From Pirellulaceae bacterium (lineage in GTDB: Bacteria; Planctomycetota; Planctomycetia; Pirellulales; Pirellulaceae), in the NCBI GenBank assembly GCA_020846515.1, contig JADLDX010000562.1, positions 1 through 5,539 on the forward strand: a stretch of DNA of 5,539 bases. The letters are read 5' to 3'. Every line of letters begins with the position of its first letter. Position 1 is the first letter of the stretch. A program made the position numbers and the translations under genes. Below the pieces are notes generated by a model. It was given only the letters and a program-made list of their open reading frames with translations. It had not been told where the DNA came from and searched no databases. Of the stretch, positions 1 to 5,539 are shown in pieces.

Positions 1-750
1 AAGGTTGGTCAGGGCGGTATGGGTATCGTCTATTCAGCCAGGCAAACCAACGTGAATCGACTGGTCGCTCTCAAGGCGATCAAGTCGGAATTGCAAGCCA
101 ACGATGACAATCGTCGAAAGTTCTTTTACGAAGCCCAAATCACCGCCGACCTAGACCACCCGAACATCGCGCCGATTTATGAACTCGGCGCCAGTGAAGA
201 TGGGTTGCTGTTCTATTCGATGAAGTTGATTACCGGTACGGAGTGGAAAGATTCCATCAAGACCAACTCGCGCGAACAGAACTTGGAGATCTTCGCTAAA
301 GTCACCGACGCCATGGCCTTCGCGCACTCCAAAGGCATCGTGCATCGCGACTTAAAACCCGCCAATACGATGATCGGTCCATACGGTGAAGTGTACGTGA
401 CCGACTGGGGAATAGCCATTGATACCCGGAAGAAGGCGCCGTTTGGCCTCGCCGGTTCGCCCGCCTACATGGCGCCTGAAATGGCCTGGCACCAGGTTGC
501 CAAAATTGGTCCGGCTAGCGATATCTATATCCTGGGCGCTATTCTGTACCAGATCATTACCGGTCTGCCACCGCATCCAGGCCGTAACGTCAAGGAAACC
601 GTAAGCGCGGCAGCCAAGAATCAAATCATTCCCTTCACCAGTGACGATGCCTTGTTGCCCATTGCCATGAAGGCCATGGAAACCGATATCGAAGACCGCT
701 ATCAATCGGTCGAAGAAATGCAGGACGCTCTGCGTGAGTATCGTCAGCAT
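1..750 (+). other. Protein kinase catalytic domain (lacks only the extreme N-terminal edge)
   Basis: Seen directly: GQGGMGIVY at 7-33, ATP-binding Lys at 73-75, helix-C Glu at 130-132, HRDLKPAN at 343-366 (catalytic Asp 349-351, metal-binding Asn 364-366), DWG at 403-411, GSPAYMAPE at 454-480, and the F-helix Asp of SDIY at 520-522. The late-domain motif DRYQSVEEM follows around 697-720. The Arg before the catalytic Asp marks it as an RD kinase, a class usually controlled by activation-loop phosphorylation. The loop is short, with Thr at 424-426 and Ser at 457-459 as the only Ser/Thr between DWG and APE. The fold assignment is very safe; the substrate is unknown. Confidence 0.95.
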
Positions 751-3700
751 GCCGAGAGTATCGCGCTGGCGCACCGCTCGGAAGAATTGCTCGGTCAAGC
801 TAAAGTCAAGAAGGACTACGACCTGTTTTCGCGAGCCGTGTTTGGCTATCGAGATGCGGTTGAACTTTGGCCGGAGAATGAGGCGGCTATCGCTGGTCAA
901 CGCAATGCCCAGCTTGAGTATGGCAAATGCGCCGTAGCCAAAGGCGACTACGACTTGGCCATGCAAACGCTCGACAGCCAAGATGCCGCTCAAGCGGTCA
1001 TCTACCAACAAGCCGTGAAGGGTAAGCAACTCGTCGAAGGCCGCGAGAAACGCGTCAAGAATCTACGGCGCATTGTTGTCGCCGTTGTGTTGATGGGTAT
1101 CGGTTTGTCGTCGACCATGGCCATCTTTGCATGGATCCAAAAGGGACGGGCAGAAGTCAATGAAGCAACGGCGGTCGCAGCCACGAAAAGTCTTGGTGAG
1201 GCCAACAAAAAGCTAAATAATAGCCTAGAAGAAATACAGATCGCAAACGTTACTATTCGCAATGAAAAGGATGCCGCAGATAAAGCCAGAAATGATGCAG
1301 ATATCGCGAAAAATGATGCGGTCAAAGCCAAGGATGATGCAGTTAAGGCCCGGGATGACGAGGAACGGCAGCGTAAAATCGCCGTAAGTCTTGCAGAGCA
1401 AGAAAAGAAAGCTCGCGATGATGCGGTAAAAAGCGAGAACATAGCAAAATTAGCGCGCATAGCAGCCGAACGCGCCGCAGCGCAAATCAAACTCGAAGAA
1501 TTCAAATCGGCTCTGCCACTGGCGAAATCCCAACTTGAATCCTTCGACGTAAAGGCTGCTCGCAAGAATCTTGCCGACTCGAATTCCGATGAGCTTGACG
1601 CCGACATCTTTGGAACTCGTAAACCCAAAACCGATATCTGGCCACTCCAGCGTGTGAAACTGCTCAGCAATATTGATTTGCCACAAACTCAACTAGGCAG
1701 TGGCGCTACCTCGCTGGACTATGCCCCGGCGGTCAACCTGGGCGCAGTGGGCACCAAGTCCGGACAAGTGCATCTGCTCAGCTTCGCCAATGGCGAACTT
1801 AAGCAACTGGCGACTCATACCGAAAAGGACGCGCTGATCGATGCCGTGGCCATTTCACCGGCGGGCGATGAAATTGTTTACAGCTTCAAACGCGGCGAAG
1901 TCCATGGCTTTCGCGTCTGGTCCGTATCGGCCAGTGGCGCGAAAGCAGAACCCGTAGAGGTCAAGAAACGTGGCGCTTACTCGCTGCAAGGCTTCTCATA
2001 CAGCCAAGACGGTACCTACATCGTGGCGGGTATCAATCAAGGTGTGTGGCTCTGGAATCGAACCGGTAATTGGTTTGAGAACGAAGCGGACAAACAATAC
2101 AAGAAGATCCGCGGCAGGTTGAAATCCATCAGCATGATCGATGCCAGCCATGCCATCATCGCTGCGCAGATCTCCGGCGAGTCGGAAGAAGGTCTGACGC
2201 TCTATACGATTGACCTCAATGCGCAAAACTCCAGCCGACGGATTGTCTTGCCCCCAGAGTTAGACAAACAGGTAACGGCCATCAGCTATGACCAGGCTGA
2301 CAAACGTGCGGTCGTGGGCACCAGCTTGGGACACTTGTTCACAGCCACCCTCGAACCGGTTCAGGCCAAAGCCGCGGACGATGCCGATGAAAAACTGGGC
2401 GGTAGTCAACTGGCCAATGCCAAAGAGATTCTGCCGCTCAAGCATCGTACGGCTGTGGAGCAAATCATTACGGATGCCAAGGGGCAAATGCTGACCACCA
2501 GCGCTGAACCGGTGGCTCACGTTTGGAAGCGCGAGCCCACCTTGGGATGGATGTACGATACATACCTTACTGGTACCGAAGCCAATTTGGCCGCCGCCGC
2601 TTTTGCTGGTCCAGGTACCGTGCTGGGTATTGATGCCGGTGGTTTGTCGATGATCTGGGATGTTGAACGTCAAAAGCGACGTCGGCAATTAATCCGTGTT
2701 GAGGCTGATGGTATCCAACCCGCCATGTATCCGTCGCCCATTGTCGGTGTGTTCACGCACCAAGATGGCAGCGCGCTGGCCGTAAACACCGACGGCATGA
2801 TCGAACGTTGGGACATTCGAACTGGTAAAACAATTCCATTCGACTCAGGCCGCTGGATATACACGGGTCATACACCAGGCGCTGATTTCGTCGATTCGGC
2901 CGTTAGTAGCCAAGCCGGCATTCTGGCGACCGCCGCCCGACTGACCAATGTCGATCCAGCTTACATGGGCCAAGATGATGGACAGTGGGAGTTTTGTGTT
3001 TGGGATTTGAACAGCGGTGCTATGAAACGTCGCTGGCGATCGCGCAAAGCGGATGAAATGCCCGATGCTTCATCCCAACAGCGAGGCATGATCGAACAAC
3101 GTTTGTCGCTGGTCGATGATGGTCGCGCCTTGATCTTGGCCAGCGATAGCCAAACGCGCGTGATGTCTTTAGAGGGTCAGGAAATATTCGTCGCCAATGA
3201 TTTTGGTACCTACTTTGCGATCCCGCATCCACAGCAGACCAACCTGGTCATGCTGGTCATGCGTTCCGGATCGATGCGTATCTTGTATCTCAAGCGACCG
3301 GATAGTTGGGCCCAAGCACCACGCGACTACTCGCTGGCTGCTATCAGTGCCAGCGACAGTCCACAACAGGGCACATGGTCACCGGATGGTCGCCATTTTT
3401 ACTGGACATTCACCTCGGGGGCTGTCGCCGCCGTCGCATGGAACGGCCAGCAATTGGACATCCAGTGGTCTAGCTACAGTCTGGATAGCCAGCCCGAGAC
3501 CAGCGAATTGACCAGTGCGCTGGTGGAGAAAGCTGCCCGCGTCAAGTCACATGCCGATATCGATATGTCGGTCGAGCCTGCAGGTGACAAGGAAAGACTA
3601 CATATCGCTCGACGGGTAGGTGGCGCCCGGGGGATCACTGACTTGACCGTCCTTGAATTTTCTAAAGCAGCCAATCCAAAAGTTAGCCGATCTAATAAAG

Positions 3701-4689
3701 ATGGCATCTGGTGGCTGGATGATAGTCAAGGTTCGCCCAAGCTGATCGAGCGGCTGCATGGAAAGTTAGTAGTCGATAACCAACAGGTTGCCGCCCGACG
3801 ACGTATTCAGGAACAGGTATACATCACCACTAGGGCAGCCAATGTATTTCGTATGTCCGTTGGTTCTACGAACTTTACCAGCTATGGCCGCGAGAAGCTT
3901 GTCAACGTGACGGGCAATAGAGCCGGAGACTTGCTGGTCGCCCTGTTCGCCGATGGTTCGCTCAAACGCTTCGAACTGACCGATGCGGTCAATGCATGGA
4001 AACAATGTGGCTTCGCGGCGCCAGGTTGCACCCAAGCTGCCTTGTCTCCTGACGGCACCCAGTTAGCGCTGCTGGGACAAGCCAATCAAGTCGCGTTTAT
4101 GCGTGTGGTCGATGCCTCGACCGGCGCGGAACTGATGCGCATGGATGGCGCAGTGGCAGTGACTTGGGACCCCCAAGCCGACCATGCAGGCGCGGTCTGT
4201 TTCCAAGATGGAAAAATCGAAACGTTTAATGGCCAAGTTCGTCAGGCTATTGAAACTCAAGCCTTAGTGGAGAATGCCCAAGTCGTTTCGCTCCATTATC
4301 TACTGGAAACATGGAGCAATTCACAGGAGCCATCGATCCAGCACCTGGTTGTGCACACAGAAACGGTCGACTCGGGACACCTCGAGTTTATACCGTTAAA
4401 GAAGGTCGAGGGGCGTGTTGTCACTCTGGCCGATTTGGAAAAGCTGGATAAAGGTACGCGATTGTCGGTTTCCCCCACAGAAGCTGTGCTAGTGACGGGT
4501 GATAAGGCGGGCACGGTCAAACTGTGGTTTGCTTCGCCCACTTGGGACGATAAGAAACCTAAAGAGCTTTATGAGTTAGAAGGTCATCGCGGAGCGAACA
4601 TCGAATTGGCTACCTTCAGTCATGATGGTACAACACTGATTAGTGCGGACAGCAAGAATCGCGTTTACGGCTGGCTGTCACGTGATTAG
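1..4689 (+). CDS. Transmembrane Ser/Thr protein kinase with coiled coil and C-terminal WD40-like propeller (5' partial)
   Basis: Eukaryotic-like (Hanks-type) kinase that would transfer ATP phosphate to Ser/Thr of an unknown partner. Residues are counted from the first base of the window. The frame is open from base 1 and already encodes the glycine loop GQGGMG (3-8), so the N-terminus lies upstream; the ATG at 19 is the Met of that loop. Other kinase landmarks: VALK lysine 25, helix-C Glu 44, HRD 115-117, Asn 122, DWG 135-137 (instead of DFG), APE 158-160, Asp 174. All catalytic residues are present, so it should be active. After the kinase (to about 250) come a TPR-like helical linker (about 255-350), one TM helix (358-379), a charged coiled coil (about 380-505) and a degenerate beta-propeller region (about 564-1560). 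The single TM predicts a cytoplasmic kinase and an outward propeller; this topology is inferred. The target is unknown. It ends at TAG 4687-4689, and a second in-frame stop follows at 4693. Confidence 0.95.
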   Translation, partial: KVGQGGMGIVYSARQTNVNRLVALKAIKSELQANDDNRRKFFYEAQITADLDHPNIAPIYELGASEDGLLFYSMKLITGTEWKDSIKTNSREQNLEIFAKVTDAMAFAHSKGIVHRDLKPANTMIGPYGEVYVTDWGIAIDTRKKAPFGLAGSPAYMAPEMAWHQVAKIGPASDIYILGAILYQIITGLPPHPGRNVKETVSAAAKNQIIPFTSDDALLPIAMKAMETDIEDRYQSVEEMQDALREYRQHAESIALAHRSEELLGQAKVKKDYDLFSRAVFGYRDAVELWPENEAAIAGQRNAQLEYGKCAVAKGDYDLAMQTLDSQDAAQAVIYQQAVKGKQLVEGREKRVKNLRRIVVAVVLMGIGLSSTMAIFAWIQKGRAEVNEATAVAATKSLGEANKKLNNSLEEIQIANVTIRNEKDAADKARNDADIAKNDAVKAKDDAVKARDDEERQRKIAVSLAEQEKKARDDAVKSENIAKLARIAAERAAAQIKLEEFKSALPLAKSQLESFDVKAARKNLADSNSDELDADIFGTRKPKTDIWPLQRVKLLSNIDLPQTQLGSGATSLDYAPAVNLGAVGTKSGQVHLLSFANGELKQLATHTEKDALIDAVAISPAGDEIVYSFKRGEVHGFRVWSVSASGAKAEPVEVKKRGAYSLQGFSYSQDGTYIVAGINQGVWLWNRTGNWFENEADKQYKKIRGRLKSISMIDASHAIIAAQISGESEEGLTLYTIDLNAQNSSRRIVLPPELDKQVTAISYDQADKRAVVGTSLGHLFTATLEPVQAKAADDADEKLGGSQLANAKEILPLKHRTAVEQIITDAKGQMLTTSAEPVAHVWKREPTLGWMYDTYLTGTEANLAAAAFAGPGTVLGIDAGGLSMIWDVERQKRRRQLIRVEADGIQPAMYPSPIVGVFTHQDGSALAVNTDGMIERWDIRTGKTIPFDSGRWIYTGHTPGADFVDSAVSSQAGILATAARLTNVDPAYMGQDDGQWEFCVWDLNSGAMKRRWRSRKADEMPDASSQQRGMIEQRLSLVDDGRALILASDSQTRVMSLEGQEIFVANDFGTYFAIPHPQQTNLVMLVMRSGSMRILYLKRPDSWAQAPRDYSLAAISASDSPQQGTWSPDGRHFYWTFTSGAVAAVAWNGQQLDIQWSSYSLDSQPETSELTSALVEKAARVKSHADIDMSVEPAGDKERLHIARRVGGARGITDLTVLEFSKAANPKVSRSNKDGIWWLDDSQGSPKLIERLHGKLVVDNQQVAARRRIQEQVYITTRAANVFRMSVGSTNFTSYGREKLVNVTGNRAGDLLVALFADGSLKRFELTDAVNAWKQCGFAAPGCTQAALSPDGTQLALLGQANQVAFMRVVDASTGAELMRMDGAVAVTWDPQADHAGAVCFQDGKIETFNGQVRQAIETQALVENAQVVSLHYLLETWSNSQEPSIQHLVVHTETVDSGHLEFIPLKKVEGRVVTLADLEKLDKGTRLSVSPTEAVLVTGDKAGTVKLWFASPTWDDKKPKELYELEGHRGANIELATFSHDGTTLISADSKNRVYGWLSRD
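763..1050 (+). other. TPR-like helical linker between kinase domain and membrane span
   Basis: Helical segment of about 95 residues with tetratricopeptide-like spacing: a YRDAVELWPENEAA stretch near 850-890 and an EYGKCAVAKGDYDLAMQTLD stretch near 916-975. The pattern (small residue, then GDYDLA, then a hydrophobic pair) is typical of a TPR helix-turn-helix, but I can see no more than about two units, and they are degenerate. It would sit on the cytoplasmic side beside the kinase and could serve in protein docking or dimerisation. It may simply be a helical spacer. Confidence 0.5.
1072..1137 (+). other. Single transmembrane helix of the kinase
   Basis: Twenty-two uncharged residues, starting IVVAVVLMGIG and ending AIFAWI, lie between a basic flank on the N-terminal side (EKRVKNLRR) and QKGRAE on the C-terminal side. 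The much more basic N-terminal flank fits the positive-inside rule, with the kinase in the cytoplasm. No other stretch of the window's proteins is long and hydrophobic enough to span a membrane. Confidence 0.9.
1138..1515 (+). other. Charged coiled-coil stalk following the membrane span
   Basis: About 125 residues dominated by Ala, Lys, Asp, Glu and Arg with almost no Pro or Gly. This is a long heptad-type helix leading from the membrane to the propeller. It contains the in-register seven-residue repeats listed separately. Codons here are visibly richer in A/T (AAA, GAT, AAT, ATA, AGT) than in the flanking kinase and propeller segments. Related planctomycete kinases commonly carry an Ala/Glu/Arg-rich coiled coil at this position. 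The likely role is dimerisation and signal relay, which is inferred. Confidence 0.8.
1279..1362 (+). repeat. Four tandem 21-bp units encoding a heptad repeat
   Basis: Contiguous units at 1279-1299, 1300-1320, 1321-1341 and 1342-1362 encode DKARNDA, DIAKNDA, VKAKDDA and VKARDDE. A related unit, KKARDDA, recurs at 1405-1425. The units differ mostly at synonymous or conservative positions, so the array is an old or selected in-frame duplication rather than a recent slippage product. Each unit is exactly one coiled-coil heptad, so gain or loss of a unit would keep both frame and helix register. Confidence 0.8.
1690..4680 (+). other. Large degenerate WD40-like beta-propeller region
   Basis: About 1000 residues rich in the blade signature of hydrophobic strand, S-x-D-G turn, strand, G, then W-(D/N). 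Clear examples: SYSQDG near 1996-2013 with WLWN shortly after, MIWD ending at 2661, RWDIRTG from 2806, VWDLNSG from about 2998, WSPDG at 3376-3390 and LSPDG at 4042-4056. The last blade is the best: TVKLW ends at 4527, then EGH at 4579-4587, FSHDG and YGW ending at 4674. The length would suit two seven- or eight-bladed propellers. Such domains bind proteins or other ligands; the ligand here is unknown. The middle part (about 3480-3900) is poorly recognisable. Confidence 0.75.
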
Positions 4690-4704
4690 TACTGACGTCT
4701 TTAG

Positions 4705-4742
4705 GTAGCCACCGCTGCCTGCCTAGCGTAGCCACCGCTGCC
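4705..4742 (+). repeat. Direct repeat pair, 15-bp unit GTAGCCACCGCTGCC
   Basis: Two identical copies at 4705-4719 and 4728-4742, separated by 8 bases, start 15 bases after the kinase stop codon. The second copy forms the left half of the hairpin at 4732-4751. The unit shares GTAGCCACC with the reverse complement of the 16-bp unit at 4780-4827, so both belong to one repeat family. The region is non-coding: frame 1 has stops at 4693, 4702, 4729 and 4843. Confidence 0.9.
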
Positions 4743-4751
4743 AAGCGGTGG
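4732..4751 (+). repeat. Perfect hairpin, 8-bp stem and 4-base loop, possible transcription terminator
   Basis: CCACCGCT at 4732-4739 pairs perfectly with AGCGGTGG at 4744-4751 around the loop GCCA. It lies 43 bases past the kinase stop. A GC-rich stem here could end or attenuate the kinase transcript, but the following bases (ATTGTGTTGTC) are only moderately T-rich, so it is not a classical intrinsic terminator. It may instead be just the palindromic core of the repeat family. Confidence 0.5.
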
Positions 4752-4770
4752 ATTGTGTTGTCAGGCGAGT

Positions 4771-4791
4771 CCACCGTCTGGCGACGGGTGG
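4771..4791 (+). repeat. Second hairpin, variant of the same palindromic element
   Basis: CCACCGTC at 4771-4778 pairs with GACGGGTGG at 4783-4791 with one bulged G, around the loop TGGC. Compared with the hairpin at 4732-4751, the outer stem CCACC/GGTGG is kept while the inner stem changes from GCT/AGC to GTC/GAC, so both sides changed together. Its right arm overlaps the first tandem 16-bp unit. Confidence 0.75.
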
Positions 4792-4827
4792 CTACGGCGA
4801 CGGGTGGCTACGGCGACGGGTGGTTAC
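4780..4827 (+). repeat. Three tandem copies of 16-bp unit GGCGACGGGTGGCTAC
   Basis: Copies at 4780-4795, 4796-4811 and 4812-4827 abut exactly; the third differs by one base (GGTTAC for GGCTAC). The reverse complement of the unit begins GTAGCCACC, matching the left direct repeats, so CGTAGCCACC at 4727-4736 can pair over 10 bp with 4787-4796 or 4803-4812. A flank similar to the one after the first hairpin follows: 4751-4762 and 4830-4841 match at 10 of 12 bases. No coding role is visible. Confidence 0.9.
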
Positions 4828-4846
4828 TGGGTTGTGCTGTCCTAGC

Positions 4847-4853
4847 AAGAAAG
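4847..4853 (+). promoter_or_regulatory. Weak purine-rich ribosome binding site for the 114-residue gene
   Basis: AAGAAAG lies 10 bases before the ATG at 4864 and is the only purine-rich stretch available. It is not a good match to AGGAGG. The start is fixed more firmly by the in-frame stop TAG at 4843-4845, with no other start codon between it and 4864. Confidence 0.35.
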
Positions 4854-4863
4854 TCTCGATTCA

Positions 4864-5208
4864 ATGAGCAGTCAGGGTTCAGGTGATCGATCTGACGGAA
4901 GCGACGCTGGCTATGTGCTGCGCAGTTGGATGGAATCGGCGCTGGCTGAACCCAAAACGGGTTTGACGGACCGTGAGTGGCAGGAGTTGGCCGGCGTGGT
5001 CAAAGGTAGTGGTCAAGATCCAGCTGCCTTGGCCGAATGTGTGACAAGTTTAGTCAGCGCATTCATCCGGCTGCGATTTCCGAAGATCACCGATGATGGC
5101 TTGCGCAGTCGGATGAGTTCCAAGATAGCGCATACTTTATGCTCAGATCCAACTGCTCGTGGTCGACTCGTTGAGTTGCAAAGTCTGTTACAACGGTCGG
5201 CGCCATGA
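4864..5208 (+). CDS. Hypothetical 114-residue protein coupled to a sigma factor
   Basis: I do not recognise this family. The start is well fixed: a frame stop lies at 4843-4845 and 4864 is the only start codon after it. The protein begins with a Ser/Gly/Asp-rich, probably flexible tail (about 1-15) and then looks almost wholly alpha-helical: YVLRSWMESALAE (17-29), LTDREWQELAGVV (34-46), an Ala/Leu-rich helix at about 53-70, FPKITDDGLRSRM (72-84) and a C-terminal LVELQSLLQRS helix. No signal peptide, membrane span, metal-binding cluster or DNA-binding motif is evident, so it is probably cytoplasmic. Its stop overlaps the sigma factor start as ATGA (5205-5208), implying translational coupling and roughly fixed stoichiometry. 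That makes a sigma-binding regulator (anti-sigma or cofactor) a reasonable idea, but only an inference from position. It does not resemble FlgM, SpoIIAB-type kinases or zinc-binding anti-sigmas that I know. Confidence 0.8.
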   Translation: MSSQGSGDRSDGSDAGYVLRSWMESALAEPKTGLTDREWQELAGVVKGSGQDPAALAECVTSLVSAFIRLRFPKITDDGLRSRMSSKIAHTLCSDPTARGRLVELQSLLQRSAP

Positions 5209-5539
5209 GCACCGAGGCCCAAGCAAAAATTGATGAACTGATTGCAGAAGGCCAAGCCTTGGTTCGATCGTTGGCACTGCGCATCTATCGCAATGTGCCT
5301 GTTCGCGTCGACCTGGACGATTTGATTGCTTATGGTGAAGTAGGGTTGGCTGAGGCGGCCAGAGACTTCCAGCCGGATCGCGGCAATCAATTCAGTACTT
5401 ATGCCTATTATCGCATTCGCGGGGCCATCTACGATGGTCTGGCCAAGATGACTTGGACCAGTCGAGCCAGATATCGCAAAATGCGGTACGAAAGTATGGC
5501 CAACGACGTGTTGGAGTCGGAACGGGAAGCGGACGATGC
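5205..5539 (+). CDS. RNA polymerase sigma-70 family factor, FliA/WhiG/SigF-like (3' partial)
   Basis: Directs core RNA polymerase to a set of promoters. The first 111 residues are visible and the frame runs off the window. Region 2 is unmistakable: DLDDLIAYGEVGLAEAA (36-52), the DFQPDRG core-binding segment (54-60), then FSTYAYYRIRGAIYDGL (63-79), the RIRGAI motif being typical of FliA, WhiG and sporulation/stress sigmas. The following MTWTSRARYRK (82-92) corresponds to the start of region 3 (DWVPRSVR in FliA). There is no region 1.1, so this is a group 3 alternative sigma rather than a housekeeping one or a short ECF factor. The start is firm: a frame stop lies at 5172-5174 with no start codon before 5205. 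No Shine-Dalgarno precedes it, and it shares ATGA with the upstream gene, so translation probably depends on that gene. The regulon (flagellar, stress or developmental) cannot be told; regions 3 and 4 lie mainly beyond the edge. Confidence 0.93.
   Translation, partial: MSTEAQAKIDELIAEGQALVRSLALRIYRNVPVRVDLDDLIAYGEVGLAEAARDFQPDRGNQFSTYAYYRIRGAIYDGLAKMTWTSRARYRKMRYESMANDVLESEREADD

Noticed and set aside
19..21. ATG at 19 as the start of the kinase gene
   Set aside because: It encodes the Met of the GQGGMG glycine loop and the frame is open and clearly coding from base 1; starting here would remove most of the ATP-binding loop.
352..1029. 225-residue open frame on the minus strand
   Set aside because: It lies wholly opposite the kinase and linker, whose + strand reading has strong motifs; the minus product shows no recognisable domain.
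1002..1670. 222-residue open frame on the minus strand
   Set aside because: Its Ser/Ala/Phe-rich product is the reverse reading of the Lys/Asp/Ala codons of the coiled coil, a typical shadow.
4705..4827. CRISPR array
   Set aside because: Units are 15-16 bp, abut or are 8 bases apart, and occur in both orientations; there are no spacers of regular length and no cas gene.
4690..4863. Read-through or frame-fused kinase and small protein, which share frame 1
   Set aside because: Five in-frame stops (4687, 4693, 4702, 4729, 4843) separate them.
4825..4863. Sigma-70 promoter before the 114-residue gene
   Set aside because: TTGTGC-like and TAGCAA-like hexamers can be picked out, but their spacing and match are poor, and planctomycete promoters are too little defined to support a call.
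5013..5390. 125-residue open frame on the minus strand
   Set aside because: It overlaps the well-supported sigma factor and the coupled small gene; no domain is visible.

Overview
The window looks like chromosomal DNA from a planctomycete, most likely a relative of Rhodopirellula/Pirellulaceae. The main reason is the large Ser/Thr kinase, which has the planctomycete-style kinase-TM-coiled-coil-propeller layout and a DWG triplet in place of DFG. A FliA-like sigma factor and an intergenic cluster of GTAGCCACC-type palindromic repeats fit the same picture. The lineage is inferred from protein style only; no marker gene is present.

Layout, all on the + strand. Positions 1-4689 hold the 3' part (1562 residues) of a giant transmembrane Ser/Thr protein kinase. 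The window opens inside its glycine-rich loop, so the true start lies upstream and the ATG at 19 is an internal Met. Positions 4690-4863 are a short intergenic gap filled with two direct copies of a 15-bp unit, a perfect 8-bp-stem hairpin, and three tandem copies of a 16-bp unit that is the inverted relative of the first. Positions 4864-5208 encode a 114-residue protein I do not recognise. Positions 5205-5539 hold the start of a sigma-70 family factor of the FliA/WhiG/SigF type, overlapping the small gene by ATGA and cut by the window edge.

How the parts may work together: the kinase has a complete set of catalytic residues, one membrane span, a charged heptad-repeat coiled coil and about 1000 residues of degenerate WD40-like beta-propeller. 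This suggests a membrane receptor with a cytoplasmic catalytic domain and an outward-facing binding domain. The small protein and the sigma factor are almost certainly co-translated. Whether the kinase signals to the sigma factor is only a hypothesis from adjacency, and the repeat cluster between them argues for separate transcription units as easily as for one. The most interesting points are the tight pair of unknown protein plus sigma factor and the covarying palindromic repeats. I found no RNA gene, transposase gene or CRISPR array.
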